Source: Rhodosorus marinus | Lineage: Eukaryota; Rhodophyta; Stylonematophyceae; Stylonematales; Stylonemataceae | Assembly: GCA_029953675.1 (NCBI GenBank) | Contig: JAMWBK010000005.1 | Coordinates: 2,499,001 to 2,563,000, forward strand | Reading direction: 5' to 3' | DNA: 64,000 nt | Shown here: positions 1 through 12,317 of the stretch, piece by piece | How positions within the stretch are numbered: the first letter of the stretch is position 1 | How the letters are laid out: each line of letters begins with the position of its first letter | Notes under the pieces: generated by a model | Seen by the model: the letters and a program-made list of their open reading frames with translations, nothing else | What the model was told of the DNA's origin: nothing | Databases searched by the model: none | Position numbers and translations under genes: made by a program

Positions 1-933
1 AGCACTGGTGTGAGGGCACTAAGCTTCCATGACTCGTTTGTGGTAACGTTCCTTCGGATCAAAGTCAGCTGGTAAAGAAGTAGAGCCAACACCGTCAACG
101 CGAGAATCAACAGCACGATGGAAAGTAATAGCAGGCGACGTTCCAGCTGCGCTGCGCGGCGTAGAACGGCACCCAAAGCCTTCTCTTTCGCTCCTCCTTC
201 AAGGGTCACGAGGAAATCTTCATGAACAGAGACCACCACAGTCTGGAAGCAGAGAAGCGCCCCGTGACCAAGCATGTATGTGTGGTACGCTAGAAAGAGG
301 AGGAAAAATCGATGGTTTTCCAAGCCGATACAAGTTGCAACCCAGCCGCAATGATGGTCGAACCTATCACGAAATCCGAACGGTCAACAATGAGAAAGGT
401 TGAGTGCCATGAACTCTCCTGAACTGCGAGACCCCTCAAACATACCTGGAAACGCATCGGTTGCACAGTGCACAGTGTTTGGACCTAGCGGGCTTTTCGA
501 ATAGACACGTCCCACAGTTGTTGCTCTCTTTGTACAAAAGACCATCATGTCTATACATTTCCAGGCAACTGAGAACGAAAGTCAATTTCAGCCGGAGAAC
601 GTCGTTTCAGCAGTGCGAAAAACCGCTTCAACTGGTGTGCTCCTCTCACCTGGAATGGTTTGCCAGTGAAATAGTTCCAGGGTCCCTTCGCGCCGTGTAC
701 CACCAGCTAAGTACGGCCATGAGCAAGTGCGGAAACAGAGCCTCCCTCCGAGTCCTTGGGAAGGACTCCAGTGGCAGCCTAGGGCCGAGTACCTCCCAGA
801 GAATGATCGCCAACGCGGAAACTACAGCAAAGTATCCAATCGGCATAATATGCTTCTCGAGAACAACCTCCATCGACGCCCACGACACATTTAGCCGCGA
901 AAAGTATCTACTCCTATCCCTCCAGAGCCTCAT
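1..933 (-). CDS. DHHC-type protein S-acyltransferase (palmitoyltransferase), 5' part, runs off the window
   Basis: This gene probably S-palmitoylates proteins at an internal membrane. Seen: three exons, 933-650, 568-446 and 363 to beyond position 1, with GT-AG introns and matching phases. Exon 1 starts at an ATG, encodes hydrophobic segments and ends after the family's conserved DPG motif. Exon 2 has the Cys/His-rich core CGTC...KHCALCNRC. Exon 3 opens with the catalytic DHHC, followed by [15 protein letters not shown], two further hydrophobic segments and a TTNE motif near the window edge, as in the family TTxE. In the family the DHHC cysteine is acylated and passes the acyl group to substrates. 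The Pro that usually follows DHHC (DHHCPW) is Gly here. The substrate cannot be inferred and the C-terminus lies outside the window. Confidence 0.9.
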
Positions 934-2157
934 CCTTCCTCAATGTTCTATCCAAGGTGAGCAATAGGATTGGTCCCGATGAACGGTACACTCTACATTA
1001 TTTTCAGGATGATTCTGATGGTCATTCGAGATCCCTTCTTTCTTCAGTCCTTCATCGTTAGCTGCGGTTGTTTCGCGGTTTTACTCTGCAACCCTACCAC
1101 GCCCATGTCTCTGGGACTTCTCCAAGACGTCACTGCCAGATAGCTACTATCTTATCAGCGGTTTGAAGATGTTCGAGGGGTTAGCAAGCTGTGGAAGGTG
1201 GAATTTTCAATCACGGGTTCAATAAAAAAAATCTATGTACGGAAGTGTTGAACAGCAACTGCGGCACAACACGAGTTGTGCCTCACAGGGGTTGTATGGT
1301 TTCCGCCATCACATGCTCACTTGCTCCATCCTTTTCAACTGGGGTGCTGGGGAACTACAAAGAGTAGTAGACAAGTAAGAAATTACATACGGAGCAGCCT
1401 AGGAAGGTAAGCTTAGAAATATCGCTGTGCTTCTTTGTCTCTTAGTTCATTAATACAACGGCGATCAGTACCAGAGCTCGGGAAGACCCTTCCAAAACAA
1501 AATGCTTGCAGACGAGCACATACAAGGTAGACAATGGTCAATGTACCTCCAGCAAACAGGTGCTAAATCATCATGGCATTCTGTCCCTGCTTAGAGTGTC
1601 TCCAAAGCAGGCTCAACTCATCCTCACCACCCTCCAGTTGAATGCCATCACCCTGAAGCCCAAAGTCCACAGTGACCGTCAACGGCTAACGATACTCGCA
1701 ACATCACCCTGAAGTTGAAACTTATTTAAAAAAAAAGGTAACCGAGACAGAGGCGTCGAAACTGGGTAATCGAGCAGAATTCAACAAACAAAGTGGGAGG
1801 AATCAACCCGACCAAAATCTAGACATATTAGACAATAAATCTACCAAAAATTCCGTTCACGAACGTTGTAATTGTTCTTGTTATTCAAGCTTTATGCATA
1901 TTATGGTTTACTGGAAATAAATAGATTCATGTTTAGAAGAATTGGGTCCTACTTTTTGGTTCAGAATGTTTGTGGTCTTTGCAGGGAGATCGCGAGGTCT
2001 ACTTGGTCGTAGTGTTATGCTACATGTGGAGAGATATGATGAGAATGAAGCTGGGGAAGGAAGTGGTAGGGTGGATAGGAAGAGGAAGAAGCATAGACAA
2101 GGATACAAAGGTTGGAGGACGTTGGTTTGTTTTGGGGGGGGGAGAGAGGGAGAAAAC
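934..2157. other. Divergent intergenic region between the DHHC gene and the ABCG gene
   Basis: About 1.2 kb separating two divergent starts, so it must hold both promoters. Short open frames occur (for example 1506-1712) but none shows a recognisable motif or splice structure. No repeat or RNA gene was recognised. Confidence 0.5.
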
Positions 2158-4783
2158 ATGGCTGGGGTGGTCTCTGCGGTGACGGCGATTGTGTTTCCGC
2201 AATATGCACTCCCGATTGGAGTTGCTTGTGCATCTTTGGAGGCGTTTAAGGCTTTGAGAAAAAAAGGATCTGAGGAATCTGAAATTAAGGAGGTTCCTGC
2301 TGCGGAGGTTTCTGGGAAGGTCAGTCCAGTGACACTGAAATGGAAGAATCTGTCGTACAAGGCGGAGTCAAGGAAAAAGGGTTCAGTCCATATTCTGAAG
2401 GAATGTACTGGGGAGGCCAAGCCGGGACATTTGTTGGCGCTTATGGGACCATCTGGAGCTGGTAAGACGTCGCTGATCAACGTCCTCGCGAGCCAGGTGC
2501 CGAAGAGCACCAAGGTCGAGATTCGCGGCCAGCTAACTTGCAATGCCCACCAGAAGACAGTGTAAGTCCGGAGTAACCCCGTACACTCCGTCCGGACTGG
2601 AACCTTCGTCGCTTGAGATAACCCTTTTCATCTAGCGGAGGGTTCAGACGTCTGAAATCTAAAATTCTTGTTTTCTCTGACCTTAGCGATCATCCTCAGG
2701 CGTACGTGCCGCAGAGTCCCAATTTCTTCTCCTGTCTAACTGTACGGGAGACTTTGCAGTTTGCTGCACGTGCACGGCTCCCATCGAGTGTGACAACTGA
2801 AGACAGGGAGGAGATGGTCGAAGATCTTATCCTCAAATTGGGCTTAGCTAAGTGCGCGGACTCCTTTGTAGGCAATGCCACAACTCAAGGGATCAGTGGA
2901 GGAGAGAAAAAGCGCCTTAGTATCGCGTCTGAAATGATCGGTACACCGGCATTGATATTTGTGGATGAGCCAACCAGCGGGCTGGACTCGTTCCAGGTGA
3001 GCGTGTGACCCATGGCCATACAATGCAAGCGAAATTCTTCTGTTTCACTTAAGGAAGAGGATATTCTGAAACCTTAGGCTGAACAAGTTATTGACGCGCT
3101 GAGAGTACTCGCGAAAGAAGGCCATACAGTAATCTGCTCCATTCATCAACCTCGAGGAAGTATATACAATATGTTTGATGATCTGTGCCTCCTTTCTGAG
3201 GGCGAGGTGAGCCTCTTCGGAACAAACATTCAAACCAGTTTGTTCGGCTTAAACTTGTCGAGCAGTCGCTTCTAGAACTTGAAATAGCTCCAGTCGCTTA
3301 CGGGTGGTTGTTGTTTTTTTTGTTCGTGGTTAAATAATTCTTCACTCTAGACGCTCTTCTGTGGGCCCGTCGACGGTGTTTTGGGCCATTTCTCTGAATT
3401 GGGACTGACCTCGCCGAGTGGAACGAATCCGGCCGAATTCTTGGCCGATGTGATATCGATCGATTATTCCGATCCCGTGCGGTCTGCCGAGTGTCGCGAC
3501 CGCATTTCAAGCTTATCCAATGCGTACAGGGAGAAAATTGCTCCAACAATTACTATTATGCTGGACCCGAGCGACTATCCATCCAAGCATGTCGGCCATC
3601 CCCTGCTCTCGTGGTGGGACCAACTCAGTATGCTGTTCGGGAGATCCGTGCGTCAGGTGAAGCGAGACAGAAAATCTAATATGGCAAGGATAATCCCCAG
3701 TATCACGAGTGCAATCATGTTCGGAATGATCTACTGGAGAATGGGGCGCGATCAGTCCGGGATTCACAACAGGCTTGGTTTTCTCATGGTGCGCACCTCG
3801 GCTGCCTTTTTCGTCGCCTTGAATTTCGTAGGAATCTGTCTAGCACGCTAGAAACCACATTCCTCGAGGGCTGAATCCGTTCTTTTCGCTGATATTGGTG
3901 TAGGTGTGCGCAACAAACACGGCGATGCTTGCAATGACCAGAACGTTGAAGGTTTTCCCTCCTGAGAAAAGTGTTGTAGATCGAGAGCGTGCGCGCCACA
4001 GTTACCACGTCCTCCCGTACTTGTTGGGCAAGATTGTCGCGGAACTTCCCGCCGTACTTGCTCCCCCGCTTCTTTTCGGCTCCATCCTGTACCCGATGGC
4101 CGGTCTCGAGGGCAGTATTGGAAGGTGAGTGAACAGGGAGACACGCTGATGCTAGTATGCGAGAGTTCGTTGGGAGACTGATCCAGCTTGTTCGCCATTT
4201 TCTGAACCTCAGATTTGCAAGGTTTTTATCAGTACTTGCGGTTGAAGGGATGGCGTCGGGTGCAATTGGGCTGGCGATCGGCTCGCTTGCGCCGACGGCT
4301 GAAATCGCTTTATCCGTGGGGCCGAGCATTATGCTGATTTTCATTCTGTTTGGAGGGTACTATGTCACTGATAACACAGTACCATTCGTTCTCCGATGGA
4401 TTCCCCGAGTCTCAGTGATCCGCTGGTCCTATAAGACACTAGCTGTAAATCAATTCCAGGGAATTGAGTTTACTACTGAGGGCCCGACGGACACGGCAAC
4501 TGGGGAGCAAGTGATCCAAAGGCTGGGCAGCGCTGACGAATCGTATGCAAGCGGCCTTGTGGAGCTGGTCCGAATCACGTCCTTCTTTTATGTCCTTAGC
4601 TACTGGATCTTGAACAAACGAAAGCGAGCCTTCCAGGACCTCTTAGAGGATGACGACGTGGGAGCAGTGAATTTGAAGTTGAACAATGGGCAGGTTGAGG
4701 AACTTGAAAAAGTTGCAGAGGTCGGAGATGTCGATGCCAGCGAAAACGTATCTCCCCCAGCGGATGTTGAGTACTCCGCGTAG
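2158..4783 (+). CDS. ABC transporter, ABCG/WBC-type half-transporter
   Basis: Predicted membrane exporter with the ABCG order of ATPase domain first, then membrane domain. Seen: six exons, 2158-2561, 2687-2996, 3078-3206, 3351-3788, 3904-4124 and 4213-4783, all phases consistent, giving 690 residues, a normal half-transporter length. Walker A GPSGAGKT begins near residue 97, the Q-loop AYVPQS follows, the signature ISGGEKKR is near 204, Walker B and D-loop FVDEPTSGLD near 223, and the switch region contains ICSIHQPR. The second half has hydrophobic segments and the ABCG stretch FPPEKSVVDRERA before the membrane helices. ATG 2158 was chosen because the in-frame sequence upstream has no conserved motif. 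Half-transporters act as dimers; lipid or secondary-metabolite export is a family-level inference only. Confidence 0.92.
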
Positions 4784-7205
4784 GGATATAGCATCGACCA
4801 AAGCTGTAGAACCAACCTGTACAGAGAACTGAAGTGAGAGCGAAGGTAGAAAGATTAGAAGACGCTCCATTCGTTTTGCCGCGAACAACAGCACCAGCAA
4901 AAACGAATGGAGGTGCTGGATTCACGGCCGCTTCGATGAACCTTCCTAGTCAAGCTCAGCAAACAACAGCGCTTGGATTCTGAGAACCTCAACGTCCACC
5001 CAAGTTGCATCTCGCATTTCATCCCGAGGATACTGCGCGGCTAGCCACTCTGACCGGAGGCAGGCGATGAGGAGCGAACACCAAAACTCGACTGTCCCAA
5101 TATACCTGATACAAATTGTCCGGCAGTGTTCGCACGGTTCAGTATTTGAAATTAAATTGACGTTAGAAGTACATAATTGGTGAAGAAATACATTTTTTTG
5201 AAAATATCGTTTGACGTCTTATTCAATTCAAATGTTTTAGTCGTGCAGATGATATTGTAGAAAAAAAGCACAATACGTGGTTAAAAGTTAAGAGGACAAG
5301 TGGTTTTGACGCTGCCGAGGGGGATGAGCTACGTGGAGCAAAGGGTTTTGTCAAAGGGGAGAAACGTGACAGATCTTGGCATGCTACACCATATGCAGGC
5401 AAAACAGGTTGTCCACAATCGAGTCCTCGCTTCAAGATTGCCGTTGGTGACTGTTGGGGTTCAGGGCCCATCTTTGAACATGAGGAGTGCTCCCAAACGA
5501 CCTCGTAGGCATCTCAGGAAAGTGAACACCGAATACGGGAATGCAAAGCATACAACGCCTACTTAAACGCCAAGGTAGCCCTAGTGTCATCCCTTGAGAT
5601 TGCTCAAAGCAGGGAGACGAGGACCGACCTCGAAAGCTGACCAGGTTAACTCCTACGAAGAGGAGTTTGCGGGACCCCGTCTCATCGGTCTGTACCGCTG
5701 ATCATTGAGTGTCTACTAGACAGAGTTACTTCTCGCTGGCTTGGTCGTGTTTTTCGCCATGCCCCGGCCCCCTTCACAGCCTCCTCACGGAAACTGTGTC
5801 AGACTCTCCGGCCGTTCACACTCCTCTATCGTTTCTTGGACCCGCGTCACCAGCGTCTCCCTTTCCACTCCTCCAGTTAGGTCGACTCCGAAAATAAGTT
5901 GACTGTTGCTGTCGAACAGAGAGGTCGAAACAAATATCCGCTCTATTCAGACCAAGTAAGAAACTTAAAACACGAAAGCAAACACTCTCAACACGAAAGA
6001 CTTGAGAAATACTTCAAAACAACAAGTCCAGTAGCTTCGATGCACAGAGGCCCGCCCTTGGCTCAATAGCTTCCATACCGAACATCGAAAAAGAAAGCTC
6101 ACATGATGTTTGGATCTTCTGTTCTTGGAAAAAAAAAATTTGGGGGGGCGTCGGAAAAACGGATCAGCCACTAAAAGAGGAAGGAAAAGAAAGGATGAGG
6201 ACAGTAAACCTATTTATGGAATATTATTGTTTCGAGGGAGGAAGAGGATGGTTTTCATTATCGTTGGCGATTTTGTCTTGTATTTTTATTGTATGGTGTG
6301 GTTCTAGTTTTTTTTTCTTGGTTTCTGTTTGGGGGGGGGGAAGGTGGGGGGGGTGGGGGTGGTATTTTACGTTCACGATCATTTAGGTAGTAGTGACGAC
6401 AGACCATGTGCAAATAAAAATTGTGTAGTTTTTTTTTTTTGGGGGGGAGAGCCTCGGGAAAGTGAAGAAAGGGAAAAGTGAGAAGAGGAGGCAGGGGGAG
6501 GAGGGTTGTGGTAGGTTGAGTAGAAGAAATCTTGCGTTTTTAGATTTGGTGTTGGTGATGAAGGTGAGAGTTGGAGAGAGAGGCGGGGAGGAGGGAAGTA
6601 GACTGGTTTTGGGTTTTTAACTGGTTTGGTGGGGGGGAGGGGTTTGGCGGGAAAGACCGGTATATTTGTAGGGTTTGGGATCTTTTTGAAGAGGAAGAGG
6701 TTTGGGAAGAGTTGTTTTTAGGTTGCGGTTGGTGTGTTTGAGGAAGAAGTAGGATCACATTGTTGAGTTTTAGGAACTCGGAGAGTGAGGTTGTGAGTGT
6801 TTGTAGGGGAAGGCAGGAATTATCTCTGGGTAGGTTGGGAAGAGGGGTTTGAAGCAAGTTGGGTCATTTTGGGTGGAGAGCTGGATGAGGAATTTTATGT
6901 GTGTATTCAAGGCTTTCACTAGTGTTGGATTCGCTTCGCACAAACGAGGGAAGGTGACGGAACGGGAGAGCAATTTATAAGGAGGATGATGACGATCAGT
7001 GAACAGGTCAAATTCAAGAAGTTAGCTGTGGACTGAGAGATTTAGACAGCTGTTTGTTTGCGTTTTGGGTAAAGCAACTTCGAAGCTCTGTCTTTTGCGT
7101 GTGTGGTGGCGGGGACTTTAATGATCTGAGGCAGTTGAGCAAAAGAACTTTTCGGCTTTTTGTTTTGTTTTCTTGGTTTCACTTTGGGAGTGTGTTTGTA
7201 CAATT
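4784..7205. other. Intergenic region with G-rich tracts
   Basis: About 2.4 kb with no gene I can support. It contains long G runs, notably 6331-6362 (four or more runs of three or more G, so G-quadruplex-capable), further G/T-rich and G/A-rich DNA to about 6700, and a low-complexity minus-strand frame at 6540-6857 that I read as composition-driven. The last 200 bp are presumably the promoter of the gene starting at 7206. Confidence 0.4.
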
Positions 7206-8497
7206 ATGGATTTGGATTTTGAGCACCTTGGAGACTACGAAGACGAAGCTGCGGCTCCTGGACTGTTCGTTCCGTTGGATGGAGAAGGCACGGATTCGGT
7301 TACTCCCGGAATGATGCCGCTCATTTTATCAACTCCTGCCGGGGAGAAGCGACAGGTTGATGTCAATGTAAACGCAACGGTCGGGGAGCTCAAAACGCTC
7401 GCAAGCAATATTGGGGCGACAACCCGGGGAAATACCCTAGAAGCTGAGGAGAAAAAGGAATCCTTCAACCTTGTGTTTGGTGAAAATACGCTCGACGGTA
7501 AGATATTTTCGAGTTCCATCCGCGCAGAGTGGTTTGTGTTGGTTCCTTGCACGATGTCTGAATTCTTTTCGACGTCTGCTAATGAACGCGGTAATAGATG
7601 ACGAACAGCCGCTTTTCAAGACAACAATCCTTGATACATATGAGCACGCAGGTGGAATGCTGAGGGCCATTGAAGAAGCAGAGGTTCAGGATGAAAATGC
7701 GATGAAGGCGCTTGATTCTACGCTGTCTGTGGTTGGGAATGTACAACAGGGAGGGGTAGACTTTGACCAAATGCTGTTGGATGCTCTCAAGGCTGGGCTG
7801 GACACCACCGCAGGAAGCCCTGAACCGGAAGCTGAGGAGCCTGAACCAGACCAACAAGATCTGACCCCGGGACCTGATGATATACCGTGGAACCCCAAAG
7901 TACAAGTCGCGAGACGAGCAGCCTCGGTGGTAACCAGAGCGCACCAAGCATCGATATCGGACCGGCGTACGGTTCCTGACGTACTTCAGAAGCTTTCAGA
8001 CAAGATACCAGATATCTTCTCCCCTCAGGCAGCGGAAAAGGTCGGCAGGAACTGGGATGCTATGACGCCGAGATCAGCCAAACTCCGGGCACCGAACGCG
8101 GAGCTGGGCATGATGAATGCCGGCGGCGCTAATTCCGGAGCGACGTGGATGTCAAACCTGATCGACTCCTGGGAACGCGCCCACGCAAAGGACCCGAGCA
8201 CTGAGCAGCGCAACAGCCGAAAAAGGGATGCTGAATCGGTAAGTAGTTCTACACCCAAGCAGTCAGCGGACTGACAATTCAACCGCGTCGTAGGGCGAAA
8301 TGGGTTTCTAACTGGGCTTCCCCGTTCCCTTCTCTGCGTTCGCTCAGGCTCAACTTACCCCGGACCACCGCAAGTGGAAACAAGCGTATAACCGAGCAGC
8401 AGCAGGAGGTCAGCCCAATGGGGTGAAGGACAAGCTCGAGTACCTTGAACATATGCTAACAATTCAAGTTAAACCGGAGGATCACCGGCGCAACTAA
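7206..8497 (+). CDS. Unrecognised protein with a probable ubiquitin-like N-terminal domain
   Basis: Function unknown. Seen: three exons, 7206-7497, 7598-8238 and 8348-8497, phases 1 and 0, giving 360 residues. Residues about 40-105, across the first splice junction, have the rhythm of a ubiquitin-like fold: a strand ending KRQVDVNVNATVGELK, a helix, then FNLVFGENTLDDDEQPL, which resembles the ubiquitin segment around LIFAGKQLEDGRTL. The middle is acidic and Pro/Glu-rich (about 165-185). The last exon is basic, ending in a short possible helix with repeated Leu/Glu. No catalytic motif and no membrane segment. The ubiquitin-like assignment is an inference from pattern. That it is a real gene is well supported by clean splice sites and frame closure. 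Confidence 0.72.
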
Positions 8498-9265
8498 ACA
8501 CGACTGTTCTTCAATCCTTTTTGGGGACGTTTGAGCTGTCCACCCGATCATCCCAATCATAACACCTCGCTCAGGGAGAGAGAGAGGACCTTTGCAGGAT
8601 CAGAAGCTGTACAACAAACTCGAACTTTGGCATGGCTCAATGCTGCGCGTCGTCGAGACCCATCACCAGCGATTGCTCCGGTTGCTCGATATCACAGCTC
8701 TCTAGTTTAAATACAGGCGGGACCTGGGTTGCCCTGTTACAACGTGCACTTCAAGGGCGCCCGTCCTAGAGTTGCGGACTACGGCTTGGGAAGTTGGGGG
8801 AGGAAGCGGCGGTTCCTCTAAGTCTTATCTTTTGAAGCGGGTAATCAATTACAGACGAGAGAGAGACGCGAGTCTCTTTGTCGAAAACCAAGATTTCGTT
8901 CTTTTCTTCGGTTGTCGTCTATTACTTACGTCTTTTTCAAAAGACTTATGTTACATATTCAACGATGTTCACTATTAATAAAAAAAACCAGAAACAAAAA
9001 CAAAACCATCTCAAATACGCAGCAACGGGCCCGAGATCTGTGCTCAACCCTTCCTTGCCTGAGTTTGGCTCAGCGGACAAACGTTTTGTGCCAGGTCCCT
9101 TTGCGTATGATATCAGCTCCTTCCTTTCACGATTTGTCTCCCCGAAACTGGTCTCCGAAAACCGCTCGAAGACAGTACAATACTCATCCGCGAAAGAACA
9201 GGATCTAGCCCGTCCACCGAAGCTGCGTAACAGAAAAAAGGATGCCACCGTGACGCAAAGCGAAA
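8498..9265. other. Convergent intergenic region
   Basis: About 770 bp between the ends of the ubiquitin-like gene (+) and the Nup54 gene (-), presumably both 3' UTRs. Open frames at 8878-9321 overlap the last Nup54 exon in antisense and show no motif. Confidence 0.5.
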
Positions 9266-10840
9266 CTAGTCTCTATTTGGGTCGGCGGTTATTGTGCTCA
9301 GAATTTCCAGGTTCTGAATAATCTTCCTATGCTCATTGAAGAGGTGGTAGATGCCTTTGTACTGCTCAGTTAGGAGTTGGCTAATCGAGCGCACAGCCAA
9401 GGTATCAACGTCTGCGTGCGTTCCGCCATCCTGGAGAAGTCACAAAGTAGAGAAGAAGAGTTGGAAACCGAGGAAAAGAGCGCCCCAAGCCAGGTTTCCA
9501 CGATTCTATCTTCAAGCAAATACTCACCGATTGAGTCCTCTGCTCGATCGCGAACTTAACGGACCGATCAAGATCTGCGAGTTTGTCGACAAGCTTGCTC
9601 GGTTTCGATAGCTGTCTGGCGGTCGCTTCCAAGCTGTTTCGCTGACTAATTTCATCTTCAGTGAGATGCAGGCCGCGGCTGAGGCCTCTTTCCAACTTGC
9701 ACATTAGACTAAACAACCTCTGGACAAGCTCATTGTGCCTTCTTCGATAATCAGAGAACTTCACTGCCGAGGATAGATCGTGTTTCTTCTGAAGGTCAGC
9801 CACTGATCTCTCAATGCCACCGAGGACCCCCAGATGAGCGTTGAGTCTAGCATTCTGCTGTCCAACTCGAAAATGCAACTGTTCAAACGATGATGCCTGT
9901 GCAGGTACAAGCCTAGTCGGATCCGGATTATTATGCACAGCCTGCTCCCACAGTCTCTCATCAGTACCTGGTGGCTTTTCAAACCTTGGAATATCCCTAG
10001 GGTCTACGACGTTGTACAACATATGTCGAAACCTAAACAGTTTGGAACATGCCAGAGATTCCAAGTGTCAGGAACGAGGAACTGGGACAGCTGATGTGGG
10101 ACTGAGGAAACGTACCGACAATACGGTCCATTTGGATCAAACGCATCGAAGATTGACTGCAGGCCGTGGGGAAGTTGTGGAGTTGGAGAGGGTTGTCCCA
10201 AGGGAGCGAGGCCTCCGCCAAAGCCACCGGCAGGCTGTCCAAAAAGAGATCCTTGGGCCGGAGCTGTGGAAGATCCGAAGAGCGAGGATCCTGTGCTACC
10301 GGCGAACAAAGAACCGCGTGCCTGATTTCCACCGAACAGGCTAGGAGCTGAAGCACTTCCGGCGGCGGGCTGTCCAAAACCACCACTGCCCAGAGTTGTA
10401 GAGCCAAGGCTGGCGCTCGAACCCCCAAAAAGCGACCCACCAGGAGGAGAAGAAGAACCAAAAAGCGAAGTCGATCCCGCCCCAGCTGGTGTACTGCTGC
10501 CAAACAATGAGGTGGATCCTGCACCAGCTGGCGTACTGCTACTAAAGAGTGACGTTGATCCGGCGCCAGCTGGTGTACTGCTGCCGAACAATGAAGCACC
10601 AGGCTGTTGCGCGGGTTGATTCGATCCGAATAAGCCTCCTCCCCCACTCGACTGAGCCGGCGTTCCAAACAGCGAGGCTCCACCTGGCTGAGGAGCACCA
10701 AGCCCCGGTGCAGTACTGCCTCCTCCACCGCCGAACAAATTCCCACCTCCACCAAATCCACCAGGAGCAGCACCCGGCTTCGCCCCAAACGGTGACGATC
10801 CTACCGCAGTACTGCCACTTCCAAATCCTCCGAAAGACAT
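9266..10840 (-). CDS. NUP54: Nucleoporin of the central channel, Nup54 family (FG nucleoporin)
   Basis: Structural FG-repeat component of the nuclear pore central channel; in the family it assembles with Nup62 and Nup58. Seen: three exons, 10840-10116, 10032-9528 and 9430-9266, giving 464 residues. Residues 1 to about 225 are a Gly/Ser-rich FG domain with many FG, LFG and GLFG-like repeats. This is followed by a region containing NPDPTRLVPAQASSFEQL and an alpha-helical, coiled-coil-prone C-terminal half, as in Nup54. ATG 10840 starts directly at the FG region; an open frame continues 45 bp upstream but without an ATG there. The gene lies upstream of NTF2 and SAC3-like genes on the same strand, which also act in nucleocytoplasmic transport. 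Confidence 0.88.
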
Positions 10841-11780
10841 CCTACCAAACCCCCTCTGTCTCACTCCTAAACCCAACAAACACAATCAAACTAAACGCGA
10901 CATGACCCTAACAAATCACAAAACACAAGTATTACGAACCTAATCTATTCAAGCTAAACCACATATTTCCAAATAATCAAAGCAAAAGAAGCATCCAGCT
11001 TGCTTGTTCTTAAGAATCCGTCACTTCAACGTTCCCTCCTCCCTTCCTCCCTTCCTCCCTCCCTCCCTCCCTCCCTTCGACACTCCCCCCACCACCCACG
11101 ATCTTACGAGATCCTAAAACCGCCAAAGAATCAAAACGACTCGGGTCTCTTCTAGCTAATCTTCAACAAGACAGAAACCTGATTCTCCTTCAAAAATCCA
11201 TCCAGTCAACCTTATTTCTCTAGAAAAAGGAATCCGTCCTCAAAAACTGTGCAAAAACTCCGCCCCTAACTCCTACACACACCTTCACCTTCCCCCCCGC
11301 CTTTCATCGTCCTCATCAGCCTGGATGATAAATGGACCCATTTAAGTGTCACATCAAAATTCAATCAATTAACTATGTAAATTGACTGCGTTAATTTTGT
11401 AATGTATTTAGAGGTTGGGAGTGTATTTACTTTTTTTTTGGAAATCGGGAGGGGGGTTTGGGGGTGGGACACAGTAGATGTTCAGTTGGGACGGGTATTG
11501 GATGTGGGTCGTCTATATATTTTTATTTTTTTTGAGTTGAGGCGGATTGGGATGAGCTGGAAAGGTGTCAGGAAGGTTTAAGCAGATATTGGATGTGAAA
11601 CTGGAGATCTGGACTGGAAAATTCGCAGCTGAGTGGAGAAATATTTCGGAATTTGGTGGCGTAGTGGATTTGGAGACGGAAACGCTCCTGAGGTATTGTC
11701 TCACAGAGGGGGGGGATGGGGGGGGAGTGGTTTTCTAAAGCATGCGGTTCGTGAAGATAGAGGAGACGGATTCATAAAAA
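10841..11780. other. Intergenic region with a pyrimidine microsatellite
   Basis: Contains the upstream region of Nup54. A (TCCC)n/(TTCC)n pyrimidine tract occupies 11032-11077. Several poly-T, poly-G and poly-C runs follow (about 11294, 11430-11465, 11708-11725). No gene is supported. Confidence 0.5.
11032..11077. repeat. TCCC/TTCC microsatellite
   Basis: A continuous run of imperfect then perfect CCCT units upstream of the Nup54 start, readable directly. The strand bias (all C/T) could form H-DNA, but no function is implied. Confidence 0.85.
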
Positions 11781-12037
11781 TTAATGAATTGCTTCCGGAC
11801 GGACGTGCTCCGTTGTTTTGCTGTCGATGACCTCGACGTCCAGTACGTCCCGTTCAGCCAAGTCACCGCCGACGGGGGAACATACTACTAGTGAAGTTTT
11901 GGCCATGTCCATGGTGACCTTGACAACATCGATCTGAGCGACCCACAACGGAGCAAAGAAAAATGCGCGCTCTCGAACGGACGTTGCAGATGGATGGGCT
12001 TTCAGTTGGTTACCTCTGCTTGTGCAGAAGAAGGCAT
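11781..12037 (-). CDS. Possible small two-exon protein of 58 residues, unrecognised
   Basis: Tentative gene. Seen: an ATG at 12037, a 24-nt exon 12037-12014 ending at GAG|GTAACC, an 80-nt intron ending GCTCAG, and exon 11933-11781 ending in TAA; the frame closes at 58 residues. The second exon reads IDVVKVTMDMAK and onwards with alternating beta-type and acidic residues. I recognise no family. It could instead be an antisense shadow or the tail of another transcript; the very short first exon keeps confidence low. Confidence 0.3.
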
Positions 12038-12317
12038 TTTTTGGCAAGTGCCTGGTCTGTCAGTGGTAGGTGGGCTTTTCGTTTTTCTGTGACTTGCTGC
12101 ATATGTTTATGGCTCAAAACTCTGTGCACAACGAATCGGTCCCAAGTTCTCGGTGTCGCTCTGTCCCCTTTCTAAAAACCTCGAACTGTCTCTCGCACGC
12201 TACTGGAGGAGAAGAGCTTTGGAGAGCAGTGCAAAACAAAAGGAGGTACCGTGATTCATCGTGACAACCCCAAAAAAGGAAGAAACGAACTCCGCGCTGC
12301 GTAAACAAGCAGATCGC

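Noticed and set aside
6540-6973. Minus-strand frames of 67-105 residues rich in Ser, Pro, Gln and Asn
   Set aside because: Composition follows the G/T-rich strand bias. No start context, no conserved motif.
9841-10344. 167-residue plus-strand ORF
   Set aside because: Antisense to Nup54 exons and intron 1.
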